From JALUUH01 sp964636675 (GTDB lineage: Bacteria; Pseudomonadota; Gammaproteobacteria; S012-40): a stretch of 29,203 nt of DNA. This document shows, one piece after another, positions 1 through 6,946 of this stretch. The stretch covers positions 1 to 29,203 of the forward strand of contig CAZWUO010000023.1 in assembly GCA_964636675.1 (NCBI GenBank), written 5' to 3'. Position numbers and translations under genes: made by a program. How positions within the stretch are numbered: the first letter of the stretch is position 1; each line of letters begins with the position of its first letter. The notes beneath the pieces were generated by a model. It was not told the DNA's origin, searched no databases, and saw only the letters and a list, made by a program, of their open reading frames with translations.

Positions 1-939
1 GATACCCCCGCTGGGTGATGCTCCCCACCAAAACTCGGCGAGCGCCAAAGGCATTAGTTTTTTTCGATAGGCGTATTGAATGAGTTTAGGCCCCGCACAA
101 TCTCCGGCGCCTCCCGGTGGCAAATCTTGCTCAAAAAAATCAATAAGAGGTCGCTGCTCAGCTAAAAAATTTAACAAACTATAGGCAGAAAATAGTTTTT
201 GCTGCAATTGCGCAGACAAACGAGCACGGAATTTTTTAACAACATCAATTTTATGCTGGATAGCGTCTAGCGGCAATTGCACTCGGTCTATTTTTCGCCT
301 CCACTCGGTTATAGTCTGCTTCTTTTGGCGTTTATCCTGCTGACTTTGCAGCGCTAGCGCAGATAACACAGATGGTTGGGCAGATTGAGTCGACACAGCC
401 ACATTATCTTGGACAGCACTAAGCAAAAATCGTTGAAGATGTCGGTTTTTTTTTCGCAAACGATGTCTTTGTTGCAGACCGAACAAGGCCTGATCTCTTT
501 GCTGTTGCAATTGATCCAGCTCAGATCGTAATGTAATATATGTCTTACTGTTCTCTAGTATTGCAATACTCTCTGTCTGCTCGACTAAACTTGCTTCGCC
601 TTGCGGTAAAAAATCATTCCGCTCAGCAAGATCAAATAACGGCGGCACAAACCCTGGCAAAATCCATTGCCCGGCCAACATCCCAGAAAAAGCGGATAAA
701 AAGCCAATTCTCCCATCTTGATCACGCACCACTAATACACCAAACATTTTGCCGCCATCAGATTTGGTAAAATCATGTTGCCAGTCCGTTTGCCTAATTA
801 AGTATTGCTGCAAGAGTATGCTCGCCTGTTGAGCGACACGGTGTGGTATGTTATTAAACGGACTCGGGAAACATTGCGGCAAGCTATCGTTGCTAGAAAA
901 ACTATTGTCAGGGAAAAAATATTTCACTTTCCCCGACAT
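1..939 (-). CDS. RluA-family pseudouridine synthase, long form (N-terminal part; runs off the window)
   Basis: The minus strand is open from an ATG at 939 to the window edge (313 codons). Near residues 66-90 it has a hydrophobic block (GKMFGVLVVRDQDG then FLSAFSGML). A long Gln/Arg-rich coiled-coil-like stretch follows at about 125-225, and the last residues include GDCAGPKLIQYA and FWWGASPSGGI. These match the N-terminal extension of the roughly 550-residue RluA-type synthases of gammaproteobacteria, which isomerise uridine to pseudouridine in tRNA and 23S rRNA. The catalytic domain, with its HRLD-type aspartate motif, lies outside the window, so activity cannot be judged. The gene starts 11 bp after the stop of the DUF2058 gene, on the same strand, so the two are probably co-transcribed. 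A GGTGAG-like ribosome site precedes the start. Family assignment is from recalled motifs. Confidence 0.85.
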   Translation of the reverse strand, partial: MSGKVKYFFPDNSFSSNDSLPQCFPSPFNNIPHRVAQQASILLQQYLIRQTDWQHDFTKSDGGKMFGVLVVRDQDGRIGFLSAFSGMLAGQWILPGFVPPLFDLAERNDFLPQGEASLVEQTESIAILENSKTYITLRSELDQLQQQRDQALFGLQQRHRLRKKNRHLQRFLLSAVQDNVAVSTQSAQPSVLSALALQSQQDKRQKKQTITEWRRKIDRVQLPLDAIQHKIDVVKKFRARLSAQLQQKLFSAYSLLNFLAEQRPLIDFFEQDLPPGGAGDCAGPKLIQYAYRKKLMPLALAEFWWGASPSGGI

Positions 940-950
940 TGCTACATCAC

Positions 951-1490
951 TCACCACATCAAGTCATCCGGTATAATATAATCAGCATACGCTTGATCGA
1001 GTTCTTCGTTTTCATTGGCATCATTTAATACAATGATATAAGAAGGGTCTCGCTGCTTGATCTTGATCGCAACCATAGATGGCACGACAACATATTGCTC
1101 ATCCCGTTTAACAATGGCACATGTTCCCTGGGCTATTTGAGCATGCACTTTATCCGTCACATAAATTCGTTTGACAATTTTAGTATCTTCGAAATGATAG
1201 ATGACATCGCCATCAGATGAAACCACCTGGTTCATGTCAATAAGTTGTTTAATTTGCGCAATAATCGCTTTCTGGTTCGCCGCTTGTTCTTTTTTAAGAT
1301 TCAATGCCCGGTCTCTTGCGCGCTTCTCTGCCTCAGCCTTATGAGCCAACAACTTACTTTCATCAATTTCGTTAACTGGCTTTTTTTTCGGTTGTTTTGC
1401 TTTTTTTCCTTTGGCATGATTCTGTTTTCTCATTTTTTTTTCGGTTGTTAGACCCGCTTTTAATAGCTGTTCTTGCAATGGGTTAGCCAT
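951..1490 (-). CDS. yaiL: DUF2058 family protein (YaiL-like)
   Basis: The protein has 179 residues. It opens with MANPLQEQLLKAGLTTEKK, followed by a strongly basic Lys-rich region at about 19-70 (KGKKAKQPKKKP) and a C-terminal folded part with YHFEDTKIVKRIYV and VVVPSMVAIKI. This is the layout of DUF2058/YaiL proteins, described as nucleoprotein or polynucleotide-associated regulators in gammaproteobacteria; the molecular function is not settled. The basic N-terminal half suggests nucleic-acid binding (inference). Length agrees with the family. It is upstream of, and probably co-transcribed with, the rluA-like gene. The ribosome site before the ATG at 1490 is weak. The gene marks the end of conserved backbone; upstream DNA is accessory. 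Confidence 0.88.
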   Translation of the reverse strand: MANPLQEQLLKAGLTTEKKMRKQNHAKGKKAKQPKKKPVNEIDESKLLAHKAEAEKRARDRALNLKKEQAANQKAIIAQIKQLIDMNQVVSSDGDVIYHFEDTKIVKRIYVTDKVHAQIAQGTCAIVKRDEQYVVVPSMVAIKIKQRDPSYIIVLNDANENEELDQAYADYIIPDDLMW

Positions 1491-1549
1491 GTCGTAGATA
1501 CCAATATCTGAATGAATGTGGGCGTATTATAAGCTATATTGCATAACCT

Positions 1550-1582
1550 AGTACATCAACCATATTATATGGTTGCTGTACT
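1550..1582. repeat. 33-bp near-perfect palindrome
   Basis: The arms are AGTACA-T-CAACCATAT and ATATGGTTG-C-TGTACT around a central T at 1566. The only mismatched pair is T1556/C1576. The inner CAACCATAT (1557-1565) and ATATGGTTG (1567-1575) are perfect. It lies 60 bp upstream of the yaiL-like start and about 50 bp before the glycosyltransferase-like fragment. There is no T-run on either side, so it is not a plain rho-independent terminator. It could be an operator, or a scar of a mobile or repetitive element. Confidence 0.7.
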
Positions 1583-1634
1583 GGTGCACAATCAAGGCAA
1601 TATATGGAGCGCATATGGACAATTTTAATACACT

Positions 1635-1886
1635 GTGATTCAATCACATCGCTCACCCTTGCCGTTCCAATGGATTGAGCGCTGCCTTGAAGCAGTGCGC
1701 GAGTGGTGTAGCTTAAACCAATACGATTACCAATTTTTCGGCAATGCGTTATTTGCAGAAGATTATACTGAATTATCTGAATCACTGAAAAAACGAGTGT
1801 TGGGAGTTTGCGATAGATTAGGAATTAAAGTTCTAATTAAATACAACTCCTTGAAGGGTTGGCGTGAGGCGAAATGGCAATTTTGA
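1635..1886 (+). pseudogene. N-terminal remnant of a glycosyltransferase-like protein
   Basis: An 83-codon frame starts at a GTG: MIQSHRSPLPF, then WIERCLEAVREWCSLNQYDY, then FFGNALF. I recall this opening from bacterial GT-A-type or capsule-synthesis-like glycosyltransferases, in which a WLDADF-type DxD motif follows at about residue 80-90. Here the frame ends at GWREAKWQF, where that motif would be expected, so the metal-binding and catalytic part is absent. This looks like a 5' remnant rather than a complete gene. No clear ribosome site is seen. The overlapping minus-strand frame at 1534-1785 shows no family resemblance. Assignment rests on a short stretch and memory of the family, so it is tentative. 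Confidence 0.45.
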
Positions 1887-1907
1887 AAAGTCGAACTTCT
1901 ACACAAG

Positions 1908-2402
1908 ATGAAGCAAAAAAAAATGATAAAAATACGAGAAGCTTGTAAATCTGAAGCAAAGAGTTTGAGTGGTCTTGCAATGCGCTCTAAAGCGCATTGG
2001 GGCTACTCAGCAGAATTCATGGAAGCGTGTAGGCAGGAGCTATTAGTTACTGAAGAAATGATTGCGAGTAAAGATAATCACTACGCGGTTGCTGACGCTC
2101 AGGGTGTAGTCGTAGGGTTTTATTCTCTTATCAGTTTATCTAAACCAAATATTGAACTTGGCCTATTGTTTATAGAACCCAGTCATATTGGCACAGGGAT
2201 AGGGCGTACTTTAATTACTCATGCCAAGAATCACGCTATAGCCAGTGGTGGGCGTACATTACATTTTCAAGGTGACCCAAATGCTGAGGCATTCTATAAG
2301 GCAATTGGTGCTACGCTTACAGGCAAACGAGAATCTTCCAGTATTCCAGAGCGATTTCTTCCGACATTTTCAATTTCATTGTCTAGTGAAGGTGTTGCAT
2401 AA
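1908..2402 (+). CDS. GNAT family N-acetyltransferase
   Basis: This 164-residue protein has the GNAT fold signature. IREACKSEAKSLSGLAMRSK (strand 1/helix 1) is followed by SKAHWGYS, then ELGLLFIEPSHIGTGIGRTL at about 83-102. The last contains the acetyl-CoA pyrophosphate loop G-x-G-I-G. PNAEAFYKAIGA at about 123-134 is motif B, with its typical FY. It is predicted to transfer acetyl from acetyl-CoA to an amine; the substrate is unknown. The SKAHWGYS segment occurs in a GNAT subgroup found scattered in accessory DNA. Two ATGs are possible (1908, and 1923 giving MIKIREA); neither has a good ribosome site. The gene stands alone between a gene remnant and a methyltransferase, all on the plus strand. 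Confidence 0.85.
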   Translation: MKQKKMIKIREACKSEAKSLSGLAMRSKAHWGYSAEFMEACRQELLVTEEMIASKDNHYAVADAQGVVVGFYSLISLSKPNIELGLLFIEPSHIGTGIGRTLITHAKNHAIASGGRTLHFQGDPNAEAFYKAIGATLTGKRESSSIPERFLPTFSISLSSEGVA

Positions 2403-2435
2403 CCAAATCATTCGGTTTCTCGAGGACATCAGAAT

Positions 2436-3209
2436 ATGTCAAACATTGTTGATCCAAGTCAGTTCTATAGCGGGTCAGTAGCAAATCTTTATGAGGCTCT
2501 CGCTGCCGATCTTGCTGATCCAGAAACATCAAAGAGATTTGTATCGAAATATGGAACTCCAGCACTTGAGCTTGCTTGTGGAGCGGGGCATCCGATGCTC
2601 GATCTCATTGAGAGCGGACTGGAAGTACATGGACTAGATTCTTCTCAAGACATGCTTGATCTTTGTCTAGAAAAAGCACGTGTCCGAGATCTGCGACCAA
2701 TCGTCTTCTGTCAGCGTATGCAGGATCTAAACGTACGCTACCGTTATAGAAGTTGTTACCTAGCGGGTGAGTCATTCTGCCTAATTGATCAGCTCGATGA
2801 TGCGCAGCAGACTATCGATGCGGTTTTTAGGCATCTTGAACCTGGAGGACGTTTCCTCATTCCTGTTTTTCGGCCAGAATTCGTCGATCAGCCCTCGTCG
2901 AAGAGAACTGCAACACATGCTAATGAAACAGTGATTTCCGTTCAGTCGATCTCCCAAACAGAAGATATAGAAAAGCAGGTCGTAAAAACCCAGCTGGTCT
3001 TTGAAATAGAGAAAAGCGGGTGCGTTGTAGACACCGTACACCGCGACTGGATTATCCGGTGGTATACTATTGAACAACTCTCGGATATGCTCTGTTGTGC
3101 CGGGTTTGAAATCGAGCATGCCGTTGGTCAGGACGGTAAAACGGTTAAACCCGGCGAGACCAATTTTGTAACAATCGCTCGAAAACCCTGTACCCGGCGC
3201 GCCGCCTAA
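2436..3209 (+). CDS. Class I SAM-dependent methyltransferase
   Basis: The protein has 257 residues. Motif I is LELACGAGHPMLDLIESG (about 43-60) and the acidic residue of motif II is in VHGLDSSQDML (about 63-73), giving the S-adenosylmethionine pocket of class I enzymes. FRHLEPGGRFLIPVFRPE at about 130-147 matches the post-motif IV LkPGG turn. The C-terminal half (RDWIIRWYTIEQLSDMLCCAGFEIE) resembles the lid and final strands of small-molecule methyltransferases. The substrate cannot be inferred. The start ATG follows CGAGGACATCAGAAT, with CGAGGA as a plausible ribosome site. By eye the base composition is richer in G+C than its neighbours, which hints at separate origin. It ends 4 bp before the nucleotidyltransferase remnant. 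Confidence 0.85.
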   Translation: MSNIVDPSQFYSGSVANLYEALAADLADPETSKRFVSKYGTPALELACGAGHPMLDLIESGLEVHGLDSSQDMLDLCLEKARVRDLRPIVFCQRMQDLNVRYRYRSCYLAGESFCLIDQLDDAQQTIDAVFRHLEPGGRFLIPVFRPEFVDQPSSKRTATHANETVISVQSISQTEDIEKQVVKTQLVFEIEKSGCVVDTVHRDWIIRWYTIEQLSDMLCCAGFEIEHAVGQDGKTVKPGETNFVTIARKPCTRRAA

Positions 3210-3213
3210 GGCA

Positions 3214-3564
3214 ATGAACTTGGGCAATTTTGAGATAGTAAGCAAATGGATATCTGATGATGAATTTAGGCTCGAATGTTTGAGGGCTGCTGCATCATCT
3301 GTGAAATATGAGTGGTATTTGTCAGCTGGATTTGTAAAAAATCAAGCTAGAATGTCATTGAAACACGGGCATGAGTCCTATAATGGTTGTATCGAAGCAA
3401 TGTCATATTGGCCGGAAATACAAACGGCAGTAGGGGTTAGAGTTACAAAGGATGATGTGATGAGTGTTAGATCGCCTTTCCTCTCTAGCGAGGTAGTTAG
3501 GCTGGCGGCTACTAGAAACCCAAAATGCACTTCAAGTGTATTTCAAAGTAGGGTATCAATCTAA
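3214..3564 (+). pseudogene. Nucleotidyltransferase-family (DUF925/PF06042-like) gene with internal deletion
   Basis: The 116-codon frame joins two separated parts of one family. Residues 20-43 (LECLRAAASSVKYEWYLSAG then FVKN) resemble the N-terminal LRAVAALGLPDWxIGAGFVRN of this family. Residues 41-60 (VKNQARMSLKHGHESYNG) and 66-76 (YWPEIQTAVGV) resemble its later VKNQARMHLRHG and HWPETATAVGVRL. The stretch of about 50-60 residues between them, containing the DVDVIYFD catalytic centre, is missing. The two parts meet at GTAAAAAAT (3334-3342), where both original segments would encode V-K/R-N. The C-terminus is also short: it stops at VFQSRVSI, without the usual Trp-rich tail. Probably non-functional. 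Family details are recalled, not searched. Confidence 0.65.
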
Positions 3565-3582
3565 AATCATAAGGAATTTGAA

Positions 3583-3891
3583 ATGAGCTATGAGCAGGCG
3601 GTAAATATAATCGCGCTGGAGGAAGGGGTTGAGCGATCGACAATGATGCAAACACCTTGTGTCAGATATAGAGGTAGTTTCATGGCGATGATGTTTGAGA
3701 AAGCAGACGCACTTATAATTAAAGTCTCTCCTGAACGCGTTGATGAACTCATTCTTGAAGGCAAAGGTCTGGAATTTAATTTTACCAAAAAGAGATTTAA
3801 AGAATGGGTATTAATTCCTGTGGAATATAAAGATGAATATGAATCATATATACGAGAATCATTAGAATATGCCAAGATGCTTGTGAAATAA
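3583..3891 (+). CDS. YjbR/MmcQ- or TfoX-N-like small protein
   Basis: This 102-residue protein has MSYEQAVNIIALEEGVE, then PCVRYRGSFMAMMFEKADALIIKV, then EFNFTKKRFKEWVLIPV and a C-terminal helix ending YAKMLVK. The pattern (helix, PCVRYRG strand, ALIIKV strand, KEWV[LR]IP strand, final helix) is that of the small alpha/beta fold shared by YjbR/MmcQ and the N-terminal domain of TfoX. Its biochemical role is unknown. An AAGGA ribosome site at about 3569-3573 precedes the ATG, and a rho-independent terminator follows at 3905-3960, so this is probably the last gene of the plus-strand run that begins at the GNAT gene. Confidence 0.7.
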   Translation: MSYEQAVNIIALEEGVERSTMMQTPCVRYRGSFMAMMFEKADALIIKVSPERVDELILEGKGLEFNFTKKRFKEWVLIPVEYKDEYESYIRESLEYAKMLVK

Positions 3892-3904
3892 CTAACTATA
3901 AAAC

Positions 3905-3960
3905 ACATATGAGCTATTTCTCTATCAATAGGTAATAGCTTGATCCACCATATGTTTTTT
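3905..3960 (+). terminator. Rho-independent terminator after the YjbR/TfoX-like gene
   Basis: Outer stem ACATATG (3905-3911) pairs with CATATGT (3949-3955). Inner stem AGCTATT (3912-3918) pairs with AATAGCT (3934-3940). A run of six T ends the structure (3955-3960). Confidence 0.7.
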
Positions 3961-4006
3961 ACTGCCTCGGTTAAGCGCATGAAAACTTCTTATCCTAAAA
4001 TATTTT

Positions 4007-4645
4007 CTATGCTTGGAGGTTAGCTGGTGAAACAAAAATACGCTTCAGTGATGTTTTCATGTTGGTGATGTATTGGCTAGTTGACCAGCCACATTCAACC
4101 GTCAGTTGTTCCCAGTTGTTGATTGAAATCATCGTTAAAAACATTTCAGTAGCGTCTTCACGAGACCAACCCGAAGCGAGATTTCCTTCATCATCAAGAG
4201 CATGAATTATCTCTCCACAGATATCCCGCAAACCACCCATGCAATCATTCCATGCGACAGCAGTAGCCTCATCCGTTTCACGAGATAAAAGAAGTGCTTT
4301 GGCTAATCCGTATATTTCGGGGATGTAGAGTCCCCAGCCTTCTACGCAAGCCTCTAGAAGCTCAGTTCCAGATGTTGCTTGCTTAAAGTGTTGTAGCCGT
4401 TCATTCAGTCCTTTAACTTCATCAACGTAGTGAGTCATGGCAATCATTAGCTCTGTACGTGAGGAAAAATACAGGTATACCGCTTGCCTAGAAATACCTG
4501 CCTCCTTAGCAATATTGCCCATACTCACATCCTGTCCACGACACCGTTCCATAAGCCGCCAGGTTGCGTCGAGGATTTTGCTTCTTGTATCCGCACTCTC
4601 TCTTGACATGCTGTAAAGCATATTGTAGTCTCGCTGGCATGTCAA
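4007..4645 (-). CDS. TetR/AcrR family transcriptional regulator
   Basis: A 212-residue open frame. ADTRSKILDATWRLMERC is TetR helix 1. VSMGNIAKEAGISRQAVYLY at about 40-59 is the helix-turn-helix, followed by FSSRTELMIAMTHYV (helix 4). The rest is an all-helical ligand and dimer domain of normal size. The first ATG (4645) abuts the palindrome TTTACAG-A-CTGTAAA at 4646-4660 and leaves no room for a ribosome site. ATG at 4621 or 4609 (MSRESADTRSK) is more likely, giving about 200 residues. It is divergent from the small membrane-protein gene at 4706 and probably represses both promoters. The ligand is unknown. Confidence 0.88.
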   Translation of the reverse strand: MTCQRDYNMLYSMSRESADTRSKILDATWRLMERCRGQDVSMGNIAKEAGISRQAVYLYFSSRTELMIAMTHYVDEVKGLNERLQHFKQATSGTELLEACVEGWGLYIPEIYGLAKALLLSRETDEATAVAWNDCMGGLRDICGEIIHALDDEGNLASGWSREDATEMFLTMISINNWEQLTVECGWSTSQYITNMKTSLKRIFVSPANLQA

Positions 4646-4660
4646 TTTACAGACTGTAAA
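4646..4660. promoter_or_regulatory. TetR-type operator candidate
   Basis: TTTACAG-A-CTGTAAA is a perfect 15-bp palindrome between the divergent tetR and membrane-protein genes. A second CTGTAAAG lies at 4611-4618, inside the longest version of the TetR frame, and could be an additional half-site. Autoregulation plus control of the neighbour is inferred from the divergent arrangement. Confidence 0.65.
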
Positions 4661-4705
4661 GTCGTAAAAATAATGAGGTGTTATAAAGCTAAAAGAGGGG
4701 TCTAA

Positions 4706-5093
4706 ATGAATATTCCAGTACTAATCGTCGCTTGTATTAGTTTGTTGGCGCTTGTGGCTCACGCTTTCATAGGCACAAAAGAGTCTGCAAGCATTTCGCC
4801 CGATAAAAGCAATGAAAAATTAACGCAACATTGGAAACAATCAATGTGTGCATTTCAAGTGGTCACAATAGACCTTCTTCTGGTAACGATTATACTGTTT
4901 ACAATTTTCCCTAACTGATATCATATCCTTCGAATACGAGTTAACGTTATTTCTAAGCCTTGTATTTTTCTTATGGGGAGTGGCTTGGCTAATTCAGCTT
5001 TTTTGGTTAAAAAGCAAGGCTAAAACATACTTGCTTTTATCCCAATGGGGATTTTTTTTCATATGTTCGGGTCTCCTGTATTGGGCGGCATAA
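4706..5093 (+). pseudogene. Small integral membrane protein, frameshifted
   Basis: A good ribosome site (AGAGGGG) precedes ATG 4706. The first frame runs 70 codons to a stop at 4916-4918 and holds one N-terminal membrane helix (VLIVACISLLALVAHAFIG) and most of another (VVTIDLLLVTIILFTIF). The next plus frame, open from 4887 to TAA 5091-5093, continues as LTDIISFEYELTLFLSLVFF, then WGVAWLIQLFWL, then LLLSQWGFFFICSGLLYWAA: two more membrane segments. Removing one base, for example a C from CCC at 4909-4911, would give one protein of about 128 residues with four membrane segments. Function is unknown. Divergent from tetR, it is the likely regulated target. Either a real frameshift or a one-base sequence error. 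Confidence 0.7.
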
Positions 5094-5272
5094 AGCACCA
5101 TACAAAACACCAAGTATTAAGCAATCAATATTTGCAGCCAGTAGAAACATGTTCCAATATTACAAAAAATATGCTAAACCTTGAACAAACGAGGAACGGA
5201 GTAACTCGTTCTCATCTTGCTTTCTGACCTTAAGCAGAGGTTCACTCGGTTTTAGAAGTGGGTTAATAGTAA

Positions 5273-5653
5273 ATGGAATTTTTTTTAATATTCAAACAGC
5301 TGAAATGTATTATGCAGAATTATGAAAAATATCTTGATTGTAAATCAGATAGTTCGAAAGATTATCACCTAGATACGAAACATATAATGAAAAATAAAAA
5401 GCCTTTGTATTTCGGTAGTGTAAAAATAAATAAAAACTATGTCAGTTACCATCTTATGCCAGTATATGTACAACCGAATCTTTTAAATAATATTTCCAAA
5501 AATCTTGAACAACGAATGCAAGGTAAGTCCTGTTTCAACTTTAAATCTATTGATAACGTTCTATTTGCAGAGTTAAGTGAACTTACAATGGCCAGTTTTG
5601 AATATTATAATAACAAAGGATATGTTAAGTTGAATACCTTAGGGAGCCTCTGA
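5273..5653 (+). CDS. Conserved protein of unknown function, 3' end made by a MITE
   Basis: This 126-residue protein has an N-terminal helix (FKQLKCIMQNYEKYL), then KKPLYFGSVKINKNYVSYHL, MPVYVQPNLL, RMQGKSCFNF and ELSELTMASFEYYNNKGYV. I recall a family of small bacterial proteins with the same order (KKNYVSYHLMPVY, then RMQGKSCFNF, then LFAEL) but no assigned function. The start at 5273 is supported because the family begins with the same FxxLKxIM helix, although the ribosome site is weak. The last residues (GSL and the stop) are read from the inverted-repeat element that begins at 5642, so the original C-terminus was lost or altered; the conserved part appears complete. Confidence 0.65.
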   Translation: MEFFLIFKQLKCIMQNYEKYLDCKSDSSKDYHLDTKHIMKNKKPLYFGSVKINKNYVSYHLMPVYVQPNLLNNISKNLEQRMQGKSCFNFKSIDNVLFAELSELTMASFEYYNNKGYVKLNTLGSL

Positions 5654-5782
5654 TTAAGTAAGATAGTGAGATGGATACAACGAAAATTGAAACGAAAGAG
5701 CGCCGTTTACTCGAGTAAACGAGCATTTTTGGTTTCAATTTAACGCAGTTTACGCTCGCTAGATGACTTAATCAGAAATTCC
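5642..5782. mobile_element. MITE-like inverted-repeat element, copy 1
   Basis: A 141-bp element with left end GGGAGCCTCTGATTAAGT and right end ACTTAATCAGAAATTCC, flanked on both sides by TTA (5639-5641 and 5783-5785). An internal inverted pair, AAATTGAAAC (5684-5693) and GTTTCAATTT (5732-5741), encloses an 18-bp perfect palindrome CGTTTACTCGAGTAAACG (5704-5721). It shows strong similarity to the copy at 12514-12655 and has no coding capacity. The TNA-like duplication and ends suggest mobilisation by an IS5-group transposase encoded elsewhere (inference). Confidence 0.8.
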
Positions 5783-5818
5783 TTAGTACATTGGATTGTT
5801 ATTCTACAGGGAGTTGTT

Positions 5819-6871
5819 ATGTCAAATTTCTATAATTGCTATAAAGGTTTTATCGTCGGCTTATGCATGTTGGCTTTGCTCGCATGTGGTGGTGGTACGA
5901 CTGATAACAATTCATCAGCAAGTCTGTTAAAAGGCACGGTGGCGGTTGGTAATGCCATTGAGGCGCAAATCACCATCGCAGACTCAGAAGGTAAGACCTA
6001 TAAAACCCGCAGTGATGTCAATGGAAAATATTCGATTGATATGCTGGGGGCGTTTGGGCCTTTTATGATTAAAGTAAAACCCACAGATACCTCGGTATCT
6101 ATTCTCTATTCTTATGCGGTCGGCCCCGGTATCGCAAATGTGACACAGTTTACTTCTTTAGGGCTGATATTAGCAACGAATGGTGATCTCGCAACGATAT
6201 TTGATAACTGGCAAGCAAACGCATCGAATATCTCGCGAAGTGATATTGACAATGCAGTATCCATTATAAATGCTAACCTCGCTACAGAGTTGGAAGCTGC
6301 GGGTCAAACGCCTGAAAATTTCGATTTTTTCACCGTCGATTTTAATGCCGATGGAACCAGCATTGATGCCTTTCTCGATAATTATAAAATCAATTTTAAT
6401 TATAATGCAGGCAGTTATACGCTAACAGATGCCAGTGGCACACAAGTTTCTTTAAATGAAAGCATAGATGTCAGTAATTATTACATAGGAGCCTTGTTTG
6501 CGCTGCAAACGAATACAAGCTGGGTGATGACGATGTCGTTGGCGACCAATGGCGGTCAACCCACGCCTGTTTTTACTGATTTCCCGATTAATATTGATAA
6601 TATTCCGTTGAGCGAGGCGGCGTTTCTAGAGGATATGTGGGACAATATTGGAACCCAGGTTAATGATACTTATTCTGATGGATCGACGGGTGTAACATTA
6701 ACAGTGTCTAATTATGTGCCTACTTATAATGTATCAGGCGGTGGCGAAATTGGCACCAAAATTACTGCAGCCATGAGTTTTGCATATTCAATCACGGGTA
6801 GTATACAAGGCCAAAATATTAGTCAGTCATTAACGTATGAATGGCAATTTATTTATGAGCGCATCAACTAA
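5819..6871 (+). CDS. Outer-membrane lipoprotein with carboxypeptidase-regulatory-like domain
   Basis: The protein has 350 residues. A signal peptide with hydrophobic core GFIVGLCMLALLAC gives lipobox LLAC with the lipidated cysteine at 23. Gly at +2 favours the outer membrane. Residues 37-85 (LLKGTVAVGNAIEAQITIAD, then SDVNGKYSIDM) fit the beta-sandwich 'regulatory' or peptidase-associated domain often found in surface lipoproteins. The rest is Ser/Thr/Asn-rich and mostly beta by appearance, without a recognised catalytic motif. A GGGAG ribosome site precedes the ATG at 5819. The gene lies 36 bp after the MITE-like element, whose right end may influence its promoter. No functional link to the T6SS is evident beyond proximity. 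Substrate and role unknown. Confidence 0.7.
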   Translation: MSNFYNCYKGFIVGLCMLALLACGGGTTDNNSSASLLKGTVAVGNAIEAQITIADSEGKTYKTRSDVNGKYSIDMLGAFGPFMIKVKPTDTSVSILYSYAVGPGIANVTQFTSLGLILATNGDLATIFDNWQANASNISRSDIDNAVSIINANLATELEAAGQTPENFDFFTVDFNADGTSIDAFLDNYKINFNYNAGSYTLTDASGTQVSLNESIDVSNYYIGALFALQTNTSWVMTMSLATNGGQPTPVFTDFPINIDNIPLSEAAFLEDMWDNIGTQVNDTYSDGSTGVTLTVSNYVPTYNVSGGGEIGTKITAAMSFAYSITGSIQGQNISQSLTYEWQFIYERIN

Positions 6872-6946
6872 ACCGCTATCCCTCATTAAACACTCTGTTG
6901 CTATTAGGTATTGGCTAGCGACTGTTTTGAAGCGTAAGATACGTCA

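Noticed and set aside
1534..1785. 83-codon minus-strand frame
   Set aside because: It overlaps the glycosyltransferase-like fragment and the palindrome and shows no family features.
2781..3245. 154-codon minus-strand frame opposite the methyltransferase
   Set aside because: It is the shadow of a gene with clear class I methyltransferase motifs on the other strand.
1887..3582. Possible integron cassette array (small unrelated genes, same strand)
   Set aside because: Gene spacing is only 4 to about 33 bp, and no attC-like imperfect inverted repeats with GTTRRRY cores are seen between the genes.
5045..5227. 60-codon plus-strand frame
   Set aside because: It overlaps the second half of the frameshifted membrane gene in a third frame and has no ribosome site; beyond 5093 the stretch to 5272 shows only a short AACGAG/CTCGTT hairpin.
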